Shown: positions 1 through 6,531, counted from the first letter of the stretch. The stretch: DNA of 16,721 nucleotides from an uncultured Fusobacterium sp. (GCF_905200055.1 NZ_CAJKIS010000051.1:1-16721); one strand, 5' to 3'. Notes: generated by a model not told the origin, from the sequence alone. Translations and numbers: made by a program.

Positions 1-345
1 AAGAGCTTACAGAGGAAATTATATATATAATATCTTAAATTCAATATTATAATGCATTTTATAATAGGTAAAAAAGAGTTTTTTTCTTATGATATATAAG
101 GAACTGAAAAATAGGTAGAACTTATATTTATGTTTATGATAAGAAGCAATAAAAGTTTTTCTAATTTGATAACAATGTTAGAATAAATTAGAATGTGTTA
201 AAAAGAAATATGTCACAGGTGAGAAAATGAAATTTCAAGAAAGGCTTAATGTGAAATTAAAAGATACATTAACAGTTGAATTGAAAAAAGAGTAGTTATA
301 TTTGTTAATATTTGTGTTGGAACTATTTAAACAGGGATTAATGAT

Positions 346-382
346 AAAATAAAAAAAATAGGTGCTAATTATGTTTAGCATC
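346..382 (-). terminator. Possible leftward intrinsic terminator
   Basis: Read on the minus strand, a hairpin with a 6-bp perfect stem (TGCTAA/TTAGCA, 363-368 with 375-380, loop 6 nt) is followed by TATTTTTTTTATTTT (346-360). On the plus strand the stem extends by a G·U and a G-C pair but has no T-run, so the leftward reading is preferred. It lies about 75 nt downstream of the leftward promoter at 464-492. Confidence 0.35.
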
Positions 383-439
383 TGTTAATTCTAAAATAAA
401 ATTACACTATAAACTTGGATGTATAATATAATGTCTAAA

Positions 440-476
440 TTTATCATATACTTGACTAAGTCAAGTATATGATAAA
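440..476. promoter_or_regulatory. 37-bp palindrome, probable operator
   Basis: Two perfect 18-nt arms, TTTATCATATACTTGACT (440-457) and its reverse complement (459-476), flank one central base. The core TTGACTAAGTCAA is a compact dyad of the kind bound by homodimeric winged-helix repressors such as MarR-type proteins; that family assignment is inference. The palindrome covers the -10 box and start site of the leftward promoter, which is the position expected for a repressor site. There is no T-run after it on either strand, so it is not a standard terminator. Confidence 0.55.
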
Positions 477-492
477 ATATTGAAGTTGTCAA
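464..492 (-). promoter_or_regulatory. Consensus-like leftward sigma-70 promoter
   Basis: On the minus strand the sequence is TTGACA (487-492), a 17-bp spacer, then TATACT (464-469). This is an almost ideal housekeeping promoter. Transcription would begin near 457, inside the palindrome, and run left. No start codon with a ribosome site follows before the possible terminator at 346-382, so its gene seems to be missing or its product is a short RNA of about 110 nt. Confidence 0.55.
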
Positions 493-686
493 GATTTAAA
501 TTATAAAATTACAGTGTTATTGCTAATCAAGTGCTGAAAATAGAGGTTCAACGTTTATAAAAATAATTTTTAAATTCGTGATAAAGGGAGCTAATAATTA
601 ATAATTAACCATGATGAGAATAGGTGGAAAAAATAAAAGGATAAAATATATTATAAAATTCAAAATAATTATGGTATAATAATGGG

Positions 687-714
687 TTTACATTTTTGGA
701 AAATATGTTATAAT
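687..714 (+). promoter_or_regulatory. Rightward sigma-70 promoter
   Basis: TTTACA (687-692), a 16-bp spacer, then TATAAT (709-714). Predicted start near 721. The next clear downstream signal is the intrinsic terminator at 897-922, with no convincing ORF between. Confidence 0.5.
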
Positions 715-740
715 GTAAAAGCATTTAATAGAAGAATTAG

Positions 741-790
741 TACCATTTGATACCATTTAATATAGATTAATACCAGTTAGTAAAAGTTGA
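741..790 (+). repeat. Five degenerate 10-bp tandem repeats
   Basis: The units in order are TACCATTTGA, TACCATTTAA, TATAGATTAA, TACCAGTTAG and TAAAAGTTGA. They lie head to tail with exactly 10-bp spacing, close to one DNA helical turn. They start about 20 bp after the predicted transcription start. They could be binding sites for a regulator along one face of the helix, or an RNA repeat. Nothing in the window shows which. Confidence 0.45.
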
Positions 791-896
791 AAATATATTA
801 GGACAAAATTTTTTGCTAAGGTGTAATGATTAGTTAGAGGAAATTTTTGTGGCAATTACTATGGGAAAATCATTACAAATGCTTTGAGAGAAGTTT

Positions 897-922
897 AAAC
901 ACGGTAAAAACCGTGTTTTTTT
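897..922 (+). terminator. Intrinsic terminator
   Basis: An 8-bp perfect stem AAACACGG (897-904) / CCGTGTTT (911-918) with a 6-nt loop, followed directly by TTTT. It sits between the small-RNA candidate and the BrxB remnant. Confidence 0.75.
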
Positions 923-950
923 ATATAAAAAATTAAAGAATAGTTTTAAT

Positions 951-1184
951 ATGGAGGTTATTCTTGAATTAATAAAAGAAAAGGCTAAGAATAAGAATTT
1001 AGTTATTATAACAGGGGTTGGAAAAATATATCCAATAGTTAGAAGTCATGCACTTCTTAATAATTTACAAAATCTATTTAATGAAACAAAGGTGATACTA
1101 TTTTTCCCTGGAGAGTATACAACAACAGATTTGAGACTTTTTGGATTTAAGGATAATAACTATTATAGAGCATTTAAATTATAA
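951..1184 (+). pseudogene. brxB: Truncated BREX protein BrxB (DUF1788), C-terminal end only
   Basis: The 77 codons match the C-terminal end of the BrxB/DUF1788 family, a small component of BREX phage-exclusion systems. The diagnostic stretch is residues 21-74: an ITGVGKIYP segment, then RSHALLNNLQ, then FFPGEY, then LRLFG, and finally DNNYYRAFKL at the stop. Full BrxB proteins are about 200 residues, so well over half is missing. The frame is open only from 888 (stop at 885-887) and runs back through the terminator hairpin. There is no Shine-Dalgarno before the ATG at 951, so this ATG is probably an internal codon. The natural stop is followed by a terminator, not by brxC as in BREX operons. 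Identification is from remembered family motifs; the loss on both sides is seen directly. Confidence 0.75.
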
Positions 1185-1189
1185 GAATT

Positions 1190-1224
1190 AACCACTTCAA
1201 TTTTACTGGAGTGGTTTTTATTTT
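1190..1224 (+). terminator. Intrinsic terminator after the BrxB remnant
   Basis: A 10-bp stem AACCACTTCA (1190-1199) / TGGAGTGGTT (1207-1216) with one G·U pair and a 7-nt loop, followed by TTTATTTT. It starts 5 bp after the stop codon. Confidence 0.8.
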
Positions 1225-1325
1225 AGAAAAATATAGTCAAGAGATGATAAATTCATTATTATACTATGTTGTGAGAGATTTTTAAAATCGTAAAAATAAA
1301 AAGTGTATCAATATAACGTTTTTTA

Positions 1326-1334
1326 TGATAAAAT
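1326..1334 (+). promoter_or_regulatory. Possible extended -10 promoter for the DUF4143 ATPase
   Basis: TGATAAAAT contains TG one base before TAAAAT, an extended -10 pattern, 39 bp before the start codon at 1374. No good -35 box is found at the usual distance. The gene lies behind a terminator, so it needs a promoter in 1225-1360. Confidence 0.3.
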
Positions 1335-1373
1335 AAGATATATAAAAAACATTTTTTAAGAGGTGAGCAAAAG

Positions 1374-2666
1374 ATGAAGAGAAAAATAGAAGAAAAATTA
1401 ATTGAATGGAAAAATAGAGAAAATCACAAACCTCTTATAATAGATGGTGCAAGGCAGATAGGAAAAACTTATATAGCTTTTTCTTTTGGAAAAGAAAATT
1501 ATAAGAATAGTGTTTATTTTAACTTTGAGAACTCAAAGGATCTAAATAGAATCTTTGAAAAGGATTTGAATCCTGAAAGAATTATAAGAGAGCTTTCAGT
1601 ATTTTCAGGAAGTACTATTTTAGAAAAGGAAACACTTATTATTTTTGATGAGATACAAGCTAGTGAAAAAGCATTAACTTCTTTAAAATATTTTTATGAA
1701 GAAAAGCCTAATTATGATATTATATGTGCAGGAAGCCTTTTAGGAGTGGCACTAAATAGAGAAAGCTATTCTTTTCCAGTAGGGAAAGTAGAATTATTAA
1801 GAATGTATCCTATGGATTTTGAAGAGTTTTTATGGGCTTTAAATGAAATAGAACTTTCTAAAATGATAAGAGAACATTTTAATAGTAATGAGGCTTTTTC
1901 TTTACATGATAAAGCTATGGAATATTATAAGAAATACCTTGTTATAGGTGGAATGCCAAGGGTTATCTTAGATTATATAGAAACAGAAAATTTTGATTTT
2001 GTTTATTCATCACAAAAAACTCTTAATGATTCATATATTGCAGATATGGCAAAATATGCAACACCTTATGAAACTGTAAAAATAATGAATACCTTTAATA
2101 GTATACCAGCTCAATTAGCAAAGGAAAATAAGAAATTTCAATATAAGGTTATTAAATCTGGAGCAAGGGCAAATGAGTATGAAGTTCCTATTGAATGGCT
2201 TGTATCTTCTGGAGTAATTAATAAATGTGTTAAAGTAACAGAGGGAAAATTACCATTAAAAGCTTATTCAGAGCCTTCATCGTTTAAAATATATTTAGCT
2301 GATACAGGGTTATTATGTTCAAAATTTGAGATACCTGCTAATATAATTTTATATGGAAATGATACTTTTGTAGAGTTTAGAGGGGCATTAACTGAGAATT
2401 ATGTCTGTTCAGCTTTAGCTATGAATAACTATGCCTCTTATTATTTTGAGAAAAATCAAACTTTAGAAATAGATTTTGTAATTCAAGATAAAGAGGGAAA
2501 TATTATTCCAGTAGAGGTAAAAAGTGCTGAGCATGTTAGAGCCACAAGTCTTAATAACTATATAAAAAGATATTCTCCTAAATACTCAATAAGAGTTTCA
2601 GGAAAAAATTTTGGATTTGAAAATGGAATAAAGAGTGTTCCTCTATATGCTGTGTTCTGTATTTAA
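1374..2666 (+). CDS. AAA_14 / DUF4143 family ATPase
   Basis: A 430-residue P-loop ATPase of the AAA_14 family with a C-terminal DUF4143 domain, at the usual family length. Walker A is GARQIGKT at residues 25-32. Walker B is LIIFDE at 88-93 (D92, E93), followed by the family's IQ. A GSLLG segment near 118-122 matches the sensor region. The C-terminal half has a PD-(D/E)XK-like pattern: an acidic ENYV segment, D367 in EIDFVI, and E381-V-K383. The start follows an AGAGGTGAG ribosome site. Members are common in bacterial and archaeal accessory regions, but no member's physiological role is firmly established to my knowledge. A nuclease activity here is inference. Its neighbours (BREX scar, a second ATPase/nuclease-like gene, an HNH nuclease) suggest a defence or mobile-element setting. 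The gene is intact, with no frameshift. Confidence 0.85.
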   Translation: MKRKIEEKLIEWKNRENHKPLIIDGARQIGKTYIAFSFGKENYKNSVYFNFENSKDLNRIFEKDLNPERIIRELSVFSGSTILEKETLIIFDEIQASEKALTSLKYFYEEKPNYDIICAGSLLGVALNRESYSFPVGKVELLRMYPMDFEEFLWALNEIELSKMIREHFNSNEAFSLHDKAMEYYKKYLVIGGMPRVILDYIETENFDFVYSSQKTLNDSYIADMAKYATPYETVKIMNTFNSIPAQLAKENKKFQYKVIKSGARANEYEVPIEWLVSSGVINKCVKVTEGKLPLKAYSEPSSFKIYLADTGLLCSKFEIPANIILYGNDTFVEFRGALTENYVCSALAMNNYASYYFEKNQTLEIDFVIQDKEGNIIPVEVKSAEHVRATSLNNYIKRYSPKYSIRVSGKNFGFENGIKSVPLYAVFCI

Positions 2667-2702
2667 TTTTATAAGATAGTAAAGCAATAACAGAGAAATA
2701 TA

Positions 2703-2711
2703 TGGTATAAT
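2703..2711 (+). promoter_or_regulatory. Extended -10 promoter for the AAA-ATPase-like gene
   Basis: TGGTATAAT is an extended -10 (TGN plus perfect TATAAT) located 32 bp upstream of the ATG at 2744. No clear -35 box is present. There is no terminator between this gene and the ATPase before it, so read-through is also possible. Confidence 0.45.
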
Positions 2712-2743
2712 GTATATAAATCAAAAGAAAGAGAGGTGTAGAT

Positions 2744-4375
2744 ATGAAGAAAATTCCTATTGGGATAGAAGATTTTAAAATGTTAATATCAGATGATTAC
2801 TTCTATATTGATAAGACTAAATTTATTGAAGAAATAATGAATGATGGAGCTTTAGTTAAACTTTTCACTCGCCCAAGAAGATTTGGAAAAACTCTTAATA
2901 TGTCTATGCTAAAATACTTTTTTGATATAAGAAAAGCAGAAGAGAATGAAAAGTTATTTGACAGTTTATATATAAAAAAATCTCCTGTATTTGTAGAGCA
3001 GGGAAAATATCCTGTAATTTTTATTAGTTTGAAAGGTTTAATAGGAGATACTTTAGAAAAACTTATAGATAGCTTAAAAATTAAGATTTCTAAGTTATTT
3101 GCTGAATACAGAGATTTAATAGAAAAATTAGATAAATTTGATACTGCTTTATTTGAAAAAATGATATTAAGGGAAGATATAAGTGAAGCGGAACTTAGTG
3201 AAGCTTTGCTGACATTAACAGACATACTATGTAGATACTATAAAAAGCAGGTAATAGTTTTAATAGATGAGTATGATGCTCCATTAACTTATGCTTACGG
3301 ACATGGTTACTATAAAGAAGCAGTAGAGTTTTTTAAAACTTTATATAGTAATGTTTTAAAAACTAATTCAAATCTTAAAATGGGAGTTCTTACAGGAGCA
3401 ATAAGGGTTGCTCAAGCAGGGATATTCTCTGATCTCAATAATATTGAAACTCATACAATACTTGATGAAGCTTATGATGAATATTTTGGGCTTTTGGAAA
3501 ATGAAGTTGAAAATGCTTTAATAGAATATAAAGCCGAAGATAAATTAGAAGATGTTAAGTCATGGTATGATGGCTATAAATTTGGAAATATGGAAGTATA
3601 CAATCCTTGGAGTATTTTAAAATATGTAAAATATAAAAAATTAGATGCTTATTGGATAAACACTTCAGGAAATGCTTTAATTAAAGAATTATTACTTCTT
3701 TCAGATGGAACAGTTTTTAAAGACTTGGATGATTTAGTAAAAGGGCAGGAAAAAATTATATATGTTAATGAAAATATAGCTTTAGGAAATAATTTAGACC
3801 CTAATAGGCTTTGGGAGCTTATGTTATTTTCAGGATATCTAACTGTAAAAGAAAAAATGAATAATGAAGCATATTTAGTAAAAATTCCTAACAAAGAAAT
3901 TCAATCATTTTTTAAAGGACTTTTTGCTGAAATAGTATTTAAAGAGAAAAGTAATATAACAAGTATGAAAGCAGCTTTAGAAAGTAAAGATATAAATACT
4001 ATTGTAAGAATTTTAGAAAAGGTTGTACTTAATGCAATGAGTTTTTATGATACAAGTAAAAAACTTGAAAATCCGTATCAAACATTACTTGCAGGATTTT
4101 TCTATGCCTTAGATGCTTATTATGAAATGAAATCAAATTCAGAAACAGGATATGGTAGAGCCGATATAGTATTAATACCAAGAAATAGAAAATGGTCAGG
4201 CTATATATTTGAGTTGAAAAGAGCCAAAACACAAAATCTTGAGAAAGAGGCGTCAAAGGCTCTTGAGCAGATAGAAGAAAAGAAATATGATACTTTACTA
4301 ATAAATGAAGGAATAAAAGATATAATAAAAATAGGTTTGGTTTTTGATGGGAAGAAAGCAGTGGCTTATTATTAA
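2744..4375 (+). CDS. AAA-ATPase-like protein with C-terminal PD-(D/E)XK nuclease domain
   Basis: A 543-residue protein of the AAA-ATPase_like (PF09820) plus PDDEXK_9 (PF08011, formerly DUF1703) architecture, full family length. The N-terminus has the family opening: GIEDF near 7-11, YIDKT at 21-25, and the modified P-loop TRPRRFGKT at 42-50, where Arg replaces the first Gly of the classical Walker A, as is usual in this family. Walker B is VLIDEYD with D175, E176 and D178. The C-terminal nuclease motif is GRADIV (D474) and FELK (E490, K492). The start is set by a GAGAGGTG site 6-8 bp upstream. The family is abundant and often multicopy in anaerobes such as Fusobacterium, Bacteroides and Treponema. 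Its function is not established; a role in defence or mobile DNA is inference. The HNH gene follows after 24 bp, probably in the same transcript. Confidence 0.85.
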   Translation: MKKIPIGIEDFKMLISDDYFYIDKTKFIEEIMNDGALVKLFTRPRRFGKTLNMSMLKYFFDIRKAEENEKLFDSLYIKKSPVFVEQGKYPVIFISLKGLIGDTLEKLIDSLKIKISKLFAEYRDLIEKLDKFDTALFEKMILREDISEAELSEALLTLTDILCRYYKKQVIVLIDEYDAPLTYAYGHGYYKEAVEFFKTLYSNVLKTNSNLKMGVLTGAIRVAQAGIFSDLNNIETHTILDEAYDEYFGLLENEVENALIEYKAEDKLEDVKSWYDGYKFGNMEVYNPWSILKYVKYKKLDAYWINTSGNALIKELLLLSDGTVFKDLDDLVKGQEKIIYVNENIALGNNLDPNRLWELMLFSGYLTVKEKMNNEAYLVKIPNKEIQSFFKGLFAEIVFKEKSNITSMKAALESKDINTIVRILEKVVLNAMSFYDTSKKLENPYQTLLAGFFYALDAYYEMKSNSETGYGRADIVLIPRNRKWSGYIFELKRAKTQNLEKEASKALEQIEEKKYDTLLINEGIKDIIKIGLVFDGKKAVAYY

Positions 4376-4399
4376 AAAAATTTTTAGAAGGTGTTTTAT

Positions 4400-5251
4400 A
4401 TGAATATGCTGAAAAGTAATTGCCAAATGTATAAAATTAATAAAATTTACACAAGAAAGGATATTGGAGAAATATTAGGCACTTCTACAAAAGGAGGAAA
4501 TTGGGCAACTGGTTATACTACTTTCAATGATGAACTATATATTTTTACAACTATTGACGGAGCAGGAAGAACAGGGCATAATTATCATAATAAATTTCTA
4601 GAAAATGACATTTTAGAATGGCATGGTAAAATGAATAGTCATGTAAATCAACCTCTTATAAAAAGAATAATAAATAACGATATAAAAGTATATATTTTTA
4701 TAAGATATAATGATAAACCTCAATTTACTTATATAGGATTAGGAAGATGTATTAAATATTTTGATGAAAGTCCAGTAAGAATATATTTCGATTATGAAAA
4801 AAGAAATTTAGAATTATTAGAAATGGAAAACATTGAAAAAATAGAGGACTTAGAAAAAATTTCTATTACAGAGAAAGAAAGCATTATAAAGAGTAGAATA
4901 GGACATTCCAAATTAAAAGAACTTCTATTAAATAATATAAAGGAGTGTCAACTATGTAATATAAAAAAAGAAGAATTATTAATAGCTAGTCATATTAAAC
5001 CATGGAGCAAATCAAATTCACAAGAGAGATTAGATTTAAATAATGTTTTATTATTGTGTCCTCTTCACGATTCTTTATTTGATAAAGGTTTTATATCTTT
5101 TAGTGATGATGGAAAGATTATCATTTCCAATGTTTTAAGTGAAAAAGATATATTAAGCTTAAATCTTAGTGAGGATTTAAGAATAAATTTAAAAGAGGAA
5201 CAAAAGAAATATATGAAATATCATAGAGAAAACATTTTAAAAATTGGATAA
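4400..5251 (+). CDS. DUF3427-like + HNH endonuclease, putative modification-dependent restriction enzyme
   Basis: A 283-residue two-domain protein. Residues about 10-135 resemble DUF3427: the order YTRKDIGEILG, GNW..GY, ELYIFTTID, an HNYHNKF segment, LEWHGK, VYIFIRY and FTYIGLG follows the pattern of that domain, which in SauUSI-type helicases has been proposed to read modified bases. Residues about 178-245 are an HNH nuclease of the HNH_2 type: zinc-type C183xxC186, H198 in ASHIKPW, N214/N215, C220 and H223 in CPLHDSLFDKG. All catalytic and zinc positions look intact. The ATG at 4400 is chosen over the in-frame GTG at 4391, because that GTG is itself part of the Shine-Dalgarno GAAGGTG, 8 bp before the ATG. 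By analogy, the N-terminus selects DNA and the HNH domain cuts it, giving a type IV-like restriction enzyme. The HNH call is firm and the DUF3427 call is moderate. Confidence 0.75.
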   Translation: MNMLKSNCQMYKINKIYTRKDIGEILGTSTKGGNWATGYTTFNDELYIFTTIDGAGRTGHNYHNKFLENDILEWHGKMNSHVNQPLIKRIINNDIKVYIFIRYNDKPQFTYIGLGRCIKYFDESPVRIYFDYEKRNLELLEMENIEKIEDLEKISITEKESIIKSRIGHSKLKELLLNNIKECQLCNIKKEELLIASHIKPWSKSNSQERLDLNNVLLLCPLHDSLFDKGFISFSDDGKIIISNVLSEKDILSLNLSEDLRINLKEEQKKYMKYHRENILKIG

Positions 5252-5442
5252 AAAGTAAAAACTTACTATGTAGATATCTGTAAAAAATGTATAAATTTGT
5301 GTAGGGATTCTGACATAGGTAACAAAAAGGTAACAAAGACATTTGACTCAAAAACTTAAACTCTTTAAAAATGATAAGTTAGATAAAAAAATCGGAAGAA
5401 GTTTCTGTTTACTCAGAAAAATAATAGCATTTAATGAATTTT
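5252..5442. other. Non-coding spacer with an 11-bp direct repeat
   Basis: No ORF of note. It contains two copies of AGGTAACAAA (5317-5326 and 5328-5337) and a small hairpin TTTCTG/CAGAAA around 5401-5420. The spacer separates the HNH gene from the terminator at 5443 by almost 200 bp, longer than the other gene ends in this window. It may hold a remnant of a lost gene, but nothing is recognisable. Confidence 0.3.
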
Positions 5443-5473
5443 AGAGAAGCCAAAATGGGCTTCTCTTTTTTTT
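5443..5473 (+). terminator. Strong intrinsic terminator
   Basis: A 9-bp perfect stem AGAGAAGCC (5443-5451) / GGCTTCTCT (5458-5466), a 6-nt loop and an uninterrupted T-run to 5473. It ends the ATPase/HNH group. Confidence 0.85.
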
Positions 5474-5487
5474 CTCAAAAAATAAAA

Positions 5488-5517
5488 TTTACCTAAGATT
5501 TACAAAAAATATATACT
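5488..5517 (+). promoter_or_regulatory. Probable promoter of the exported phosphatase gene
   Basis: TTTACC (5488-5493), an 18-bp spacer, then TATACT (5512-5517), just after the terminator and 57 bp before the start codon. A second TTTACA at 5499-5504 has no matching -10 box. Confidence 0.4.
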
Positions 5518-5574
5518 TATTTTACTCCTGTTATAGATAATGTTCTTGAAAACTTTTTGAGGAGGATATATCTT

Positions 5575-6531
5575 ATGATAAGGACTAAAATTAGTTTAAT
5601 TTCTACTCTTGTATTTTTTCTAGCATTTACTTTTTCATATGCAATAAAAGATGGTGAGTACTACAAATTAACAATTTTGCACACAAATGATATTCATGGG
5701 AATCTTGAGAACCTGCCAGAGTATTCAACTATTATTAATCAAGAACGTAAAAATATTGAGAACCTATTGATTCTTGAGGGTGGAGATCTTTTTGCTAGAG
5801 GGGAATTTAGTATATTTAATGGAATACCTGAAATGAAAATTCTTAACACAATTGGTTATGATGCTTGGGTTTTAGGAAATAATGATTTTAGAAAACCTAT
5901 AAATAAGAAATTACCTGAAGATGATAAAACTTTAAATAATCTTATTAAACTTTCAAAGCAACCAACTCTTTGTGCCAATGTTGTGTATAAAGAAAATGAA
6001 AAGCTATTAGCTGGAGTAAAACCATATATTATAAAAAAGATAAATGGAGTTAAAATAGGAATAATTGGTTTAACTTCAATGAAGCCTCAAGTGAGAGGAT
6101 ATGAGCCAGATAAAATATTTTTAGATGCAGAAAAAACTTTGAAGGAGCAGATTGCTAAGTTAGAAGGAAAAACAGACATAAATATAGTTTTATCTCACTG
6201 TGGACTTGCAGTAGATACTAAATTGGCTAATGTTGCAGGAGTTTCAGCAGTATTAGGAGCTGATGATCATTATCATATGTCTTCTCCTATCTATTGGGTA
6301 TGGGGAAATGAAAAAAGTGTTCCAATAGTTCAGCATGGAGGAGAAGAGAAACATGTTTTAGGAAAACTTGAACTTGTTTTTCAAAAGAAAGATGGAAAGA
6401 TGAAGTTAGTTAATTTCTCTGGAAGTGAATATGATATAAAGTTTGTTCAAGAAGATAAGAAAGTTAGAGAGATAATAGAGGAGTATAGAGAAAAATTAAG
6501 AAATATTCCTGTAATAAGAAAATCAGCATAG
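5575..6531 (+). CDS. Exported 5'-nucleotidase-family metallophosphatase, phosphatase domain only
   Basis: A 318-residue secreted protein. The ATG at 5575 is chosen over an upstream TTG at 5557 because a perfect AGGAGG lies at 5560-5565, 9 bp before it. Residues 1-23 form a signal peptide: Lys/Arg near the start, a hydrophobic core and a likely cut after SYA. The metallophosphatase fold follows. Metal ligands matching the UshA pattern are D39 and H41 (NDIHG), D71 (GGDLF), N102, H208 (LSHCG), and H232 and H234 (DDHYH). The usual GNHE/D motif reads GNND (102-104), so the conserved catalytic His is Asn at 103. The protein ends soon after this domain and lacks the C-terminal substrate-binding domain of classical 5'-nucleotidases (about 500-550 residues). 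Substrate is unknown; a phosphoester in the cell envelope is inferred. The gene stands alone between two terminators. Confidence 0.8.
   Translation: MIRTKISLISTLVFFLAFTFSYAIKDGEYYKLTILHTNDIHGNLENLPEYSTIINQERKNIENLLILEGGDLFARGEFSIFNGIPEMKILNTIGYDAWVLGNNDFRKPINKKLPEDDKTLNNLIKLSKQPTLCANVVYKENEKLLAGVKPYIIKKINGVKIGIIGLTSMKPQVRGYEPDKIFLDAEKTLKEQIAKLEGKTDINIVLSHCGLAVDTKLANVAGVSAVLGADDHYHMSSPIYWVWGNEKSVPIVQHGGEEKHVLGKLELVFQKKDGKMKLVNFSGSEYDIKFVQEDKKVREIIEEYREKLRNIPVIRKSA

Larger units (their letters stand above)
721..922 (+). ncRNA. Candidate small RNA, about 200 nt
   Basis: This is the interval from the predicted start after TATAAT to the end of a textbook terminator. Inside it are a 10-bp perfect helix (TGTAATGATT at 822-831 with AATCATTACA at 868-877, closing a 36-nt loop) and the terminator hairpin. 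The loop holds an AGAGG followed by GTG, opening only a 12-codon frame that stops at 885-887. The 5' part carries 10-bp tandem repeats. No known RNA family was recognised. The alternative is leftover leader or coding sequence of a deleted gene. Confidence 0.35.
1..950. other. Gene-poor, apparently decayed region
   Basis: No ORF of convincing length or recognisable product lies here on either strand. Stops are frequent in all frames. What can be seen: a 9-bp inverted repeat (159-167 with 185-193); a 22-codon reading frame at 227-295 with a good Shine-Dalgarno but no recognisable product; a leftward promoter with a palindrome and possible terminator (346-492); and a rightward promoter, repeat and terminator unit (687-922). 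Short open stretches at the extreme left edge (stops at 36-38 and 50-52) could be the tail of an upstream gene, but this cannot be decided. The region ends in a truncated BREX gene, so it is best read as a locus that lost most of its coding sequence. This reading is inference. Confidence 0.5.

Noticed and set aside
227..295. Small ORF of 22 codons with a good AGGTGAG ribosome site (starts MKFQERLN, ends VELKKE).
   Set aside because: Too short, no recognisable motif, no promoter seen. It could be the start of a broken gene, but there is no support for calling it.
440..476. Palindrome as an intrinsic terminator.
   Set aside because: No T-run follows on either strand and it sits on a promoter, so an operator reading fits better.
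741..790. LytTR-type binding repeats.
   Set aside because: The spacing is a strict 10 bp, not the two 9-bp sites with a 12-bp gap, and only one unit approaches the consensus.
850..887. GTG-initiated 12-codon frame after AGAGG inside the small-RNA candidate.
   Set aside because: Very short, falls in the loop of a perfect helix and has no recognisable product.
741..922. Repeats plus terminator ahead of an ORF, resembling a type III (RNA antitoxin) toxin-antitoxin locus.
   Set aside because: The ORF after the terminator is a BrxB fragment, not a ToxN/AbiQ-type nuclease, and 10-bp units are far shorter than the known RNA antitoxin repeats.
4391..4399. GTG at 4391 as start of the HNH gene.
   Set aside because: This GTG overlaps the Shine-Dalgarno of the ATG at 4400; the same reasoning rejects TTG at 5557 (phosphatase) and TTG at 13830 (yqeK).
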